Assembly (NCBI GenBank): GCA_910574635.1
Contig: CAJTCG010000033.1
Span: forward strand, 1 to 32,006
Reading direction: 5' to 3'
DNA from: Oscillospiraceae bacterium
Lineage (GTDB): Bacteria > Bacillota > Clostridia > Oscillospirales > Oscillospiraceae
DNA: 32,006 bases
The translations under genes and the position numbers were made by a program. How positions within the stretch are numbered: the stretch's first letter is position 1; every line of letters starts with the position of its first letter. The notes below the pieces were generated by a model that worked only from the letters and a program-made list of their open reading frames with translations, was not told the origin of the DNA and ran no database searches. Below, piece by piece: positions 31,430-32,006 of this stretch.

Positions 31430-31628
31430 TCAAAATTTCTAACTTATATGCAATCCATATCTTATTTTGATGTTATTCATATACTTGTCCACTATACTGG
31501 TGAAACCTCGCTTAGCCTTGGCTTGATAGTGATAAGGAACTAATCCCAACTTAACATCATCAGCTGGCAGCCCGTAGTGCATACGGCTAAGAATTTGCTC
31601 AAGATGATTTAGGAGGAGGTTCCTGTTT

Positions 31629-31853
31629 ATGGCACCATTACTTTACTGTGAGTTCAACATTGACACCGCCTGCGTAGAGTTGAAATTTTCTGATGGTAGC
31701 ATGATTTCTATTAATTGTACCGCTGTCGAGGACGAGGTTGCCAAGAATATGTACCAGCGGTCAGAGTTAGATTATTGGGTCTACAATGACCCAGTTGGGT
31801 ATGCTGATCTAATTCTCAATGGCGACCCAGATGAGCATCTGAGGAAAGGATAA
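31629..31853 (+). CDS. DUF6061-like small protein of mobile elements
   Basis: 74 acidic residues: LLYCEFNIDTACVELKFSDGSM, VEDEVAKNMYQRSELDYWVYNDP, YADLILNGDP. This is the distinctive pattern of the small DUF6061-type proteins carried by clostridial integrative elements (from memory). AGGAGGAGG lies upstream at an 8-9 base spacing. The C-terminus (DEHLRKG) appears shorter than the usual form, and the IS256-type element begins within about 35 bases, so the insertion may have clipped the gene's end. Function unknown. Confidence 0.75.
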   Translation: MAPLLYCEFNIDTACVELKFSDGSMISINCTAVEDEVAKNMYQRSELDYWVYNDPVGYADLILNGDPDEHLRKG

Positions 31854-31859
31854 GGTAGA

Positions 31860-32006
31860 ATAAGTTTCGCAAAAAGAAAAAGAGACATAGTTTGCAGAGC
31901 TCTGTTAGAATGAAGTAGCGACACACCATTCTGAAAGGAGACTGCAAACTATGTCCGAGAAGATTGTACAGCTAAATGAGGAAGTAATCAAGGGTGAGCT
32001 AAAGGA
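31860..32006 (+). mobile_element. Left end of an IS256-family insertion sequence (partial)
   Basis: The left end holds a purine-rich stretch, then CATAGTTTGCAG (31886-31897) and its exact complement CTGCAAACTATG (31942-31953), which spans the transposase start codon. Inside these lie AGAATG (31907-31912) and CATTCT (31927-31932). The exact outer boundary and target duplication cannot be set because the other end is outside the window. Confidence 0.7.
31951..32006 (+). CDS. IS256-family transposase, N-terminal fragment
   Basis: The first 18 codons (SEKIVQLNEEVIKGELK) are the typical start of clostridial IS256-type DDE transposases; the frame leaves the window open. AAAGGAG lies 10 bases before the ATG. 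The start codon sits in the 3' arm of a 12-bp inverted repeat, so transcripts entering from outside the element would bury it. Confidence 0.75.
   Translation, partial: MSEKIVQLNEEVIKGELK

Noticed and set aside
1..32006. CRISPR arrays, tRNA or rRNA genes
   Set aside because: No regularly spaced repeat units, cloverleaf-like T-loop sequences or rRNA segments were seen on either strand.

Overview
The window looks like a chromosomal segment of a gut-type Firmicute, most likely a Clostridia of the Oscillospiraceae/Flavonifractor kind. The reasons are the moderately high GC coding DNA, strong AGGAGG-type ribosome sites, EFR1-type ferredoxin, HTH_16- and DUF6061-like mobile-element proteins, an IS256-type transposase start and a TPP-riboswitch thi operon. 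This assignment is inference from gene families, not from a marker gene. Mobile-element debris sits at the left edge (1-1314), in the middle (about 6600-7690) and at the right edge (31629-32006).

Layout. 1-1314 (minus): four small genes, three of them CxxC-rich, of the sort carried by conjugative elements. 1546-6573 (plus): module 1, response regulator, histidine kinase, ABC ATPase and FtsX/MacB-type permease. 6635-7691: low-GC gene remnants and an HTH_16-like gene. 7690-11440 (plus): XRE regulator, then a MerR-type promoter driving a small DUF1648-like membrane protein, an ABC ATPase and a 12-TM-like permease. 11499-16500 (minus): module 3, RR, HK, ATPase and FtsX-type permease, preceded by an alkyltransferase-like protein and a DUF218 membrane protein. 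18244-21047 (minus): module 2, a permease paralogous to that of module 1 whose ATPase has lost its first ~85 residues. 21058-24360 (minus): thiM-thiE-HAD-thiD-thiC' behind a promoter, TPP riboswitch and intrinsic terminator. 24473-29409 (minus): module 4, RR, HK, a 48-residue membrane microprotein, ATPase and two permeases. 30059-31341 (minus): EFR1 ferredoxin, HU and a Cys-rich miniprotein. 31629-32006: DUF6061-like gene and the start of an IS256-type element.

How it works together. Three complete two-component/ABC modules stand within 30 kb. In each, direct repeats phased by 11 or 22 bp lie just upstream of a -10 box that has no good -35, between kinase and ATPase genes. That is the architecture of an OmpR-family activator site. 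In modules 3 and 4 the ATPase or first gene also has a hairpin that buries its Shine-Dalgarno sequence, and the predicted RR-driven start site lies beyond the 5' arm. Only read-through RNA from the kinase gene would then fold the hairpin; RNA from the regulated promoter would be freely translated. Envelope stress or antimicrobial-peptide defence is the likely theme (inference).

The most striking lesion is at about 21048-21057: thiC is cut after 70 codons and joined, out of frame, to the middle of the module-2 ATPase. One deletion seems to have removed most of thiC plus the front of module 2, presumably with its own regulator and kinase. The locus keeps thiamine salvage genes (thiM, thiE, thiD) but has lost HMP-P synthesis.
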